64,000 nucleotides of DNA from Flavobacterium cellulosilyticum (GTDB taxonomy: Bacteria; Bacteroidota; Bacteroidia; Flavobacteriales; Flavobacteriaceae), in assembly GCF_004349355.1 (NCBI RefSeq), contig NZ_SMFK01000001.1:620001-684000 (forward strand). The letters are read 5' to 3'. A model generated the notes under the pieces. That model had not been told where the DNA came from and ran no database searches. It saw only the letters and a program-made list of their open reading frames with translations. Shown one piece after another: positions 64,000 to 64,000 of the stretch (its first letter is position 1; each line of letters starts with the position of its first letter). Made by a program: the position numbers and the translations under genes.

Positions 64000-64000
64000 T

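Noticed and set aside
1..64000. tRNA, rRNA, integrase or transposase genes
   Set aside because: Gaps were read for cloverleaf ends and coding regions for DDE or tyrosine-recombinase motifs by eye; none found.

Overview
The window looks like a chromosomal segment of a Flavobacterium-type member of the Bacteroidota. The evidence is its low GC, TAnnTTTG promoter boxes in place of TATAAT, five large proteins with type IX secretion (T9SS) C-terminal signals, a SprE/PorW-like T9SS lipoprotein, a split ATP synthase operon (atpB-E-F-H-A-G without atpD/atpC), and many families typical of Flavobacteriaceae. No tRNA, rRNA, CRISPR array, prophage or intact IS element was seen. Family names such as DUF numbers are given from memory of the families; no search was run.

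Layout. 1-7.8 kb: 3' end of metG, a HAD phosphatase, two tandem OmpA-type outer-membrane proteins, a strongly folded intergenic element, recA, a PlsC-like acyltransferase and trpS. 8-11.6 kb: a GIY-YIG protein between degenerate palindromes, dprA, a divergent HU-CCDC81/SPOR protein, and pth. 11.7-16 kb: two tandem secreted M43 metalloproteases. 16-18.8 kb: ribF, a small membrane protein and bioB. 19-30 kb: three very large paralogous T9SS-exported surface proteins on the minus strand. 30.3-40.2 kb: recX, then the minus-strand run sprE, bactofilin, atpZ-like, a small membrane protein, atpB-E-F-H-A-G. 40.3-47 kb: an ABC exporter pair, a PaaE-like reductase, small conserved proteins, an aldo/keto reductase and a YiaK-like dehydrogenase. 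47-52 kb: a family-9 glycosyltransferase, a DUF4254 protein, upp, two small Flavobacteriaceae membrane proteins and purD. 52-57.8 kb: surface-polysaccharide genes (CapK-like ligase, wecB, GT4, initiating sugar transferase) interrupted by an ORF6N gene. 57.8-62 kb: a DUF6909-like protein, a GH3-family protein, a membrane-anchored protein and a short tatA. 62-64 kb: a decayed toxin/antitoxin-like pair lying between the end of tex and a second, diverged copy of the tex tail.

How the genes fit together. SprE-like machinery and five T9SS cargo proteins in one window point to a cell specialised in exporting proteases and adhesins across the outer membrane, alongside OmpA porins and surface-polysaccharide synthesis. 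recA, recX and dprA are DNA recombination and uptake functions, but are not in one operon.

The most interesting signals are mostly not intact genes: (1) a dispersed palindromic repeat that has entered protein-coding sequence at three places, in frame in metG, at the 3' end of the acyltransferase, and disrupting the C-terminus of the ORF6N gene whose old tail is still readable; (2) the tex tail duplication around a decayed DUF433/DUF5615 pair; (3) a nested four-stem element upstream of recA whose G-U pairs favour a plus-strand RNA; (4) promoters so close to start codons that leaderless mRNAs are predicted; (5) a near-identical 5' leader in front of two giant surface-protein genes.
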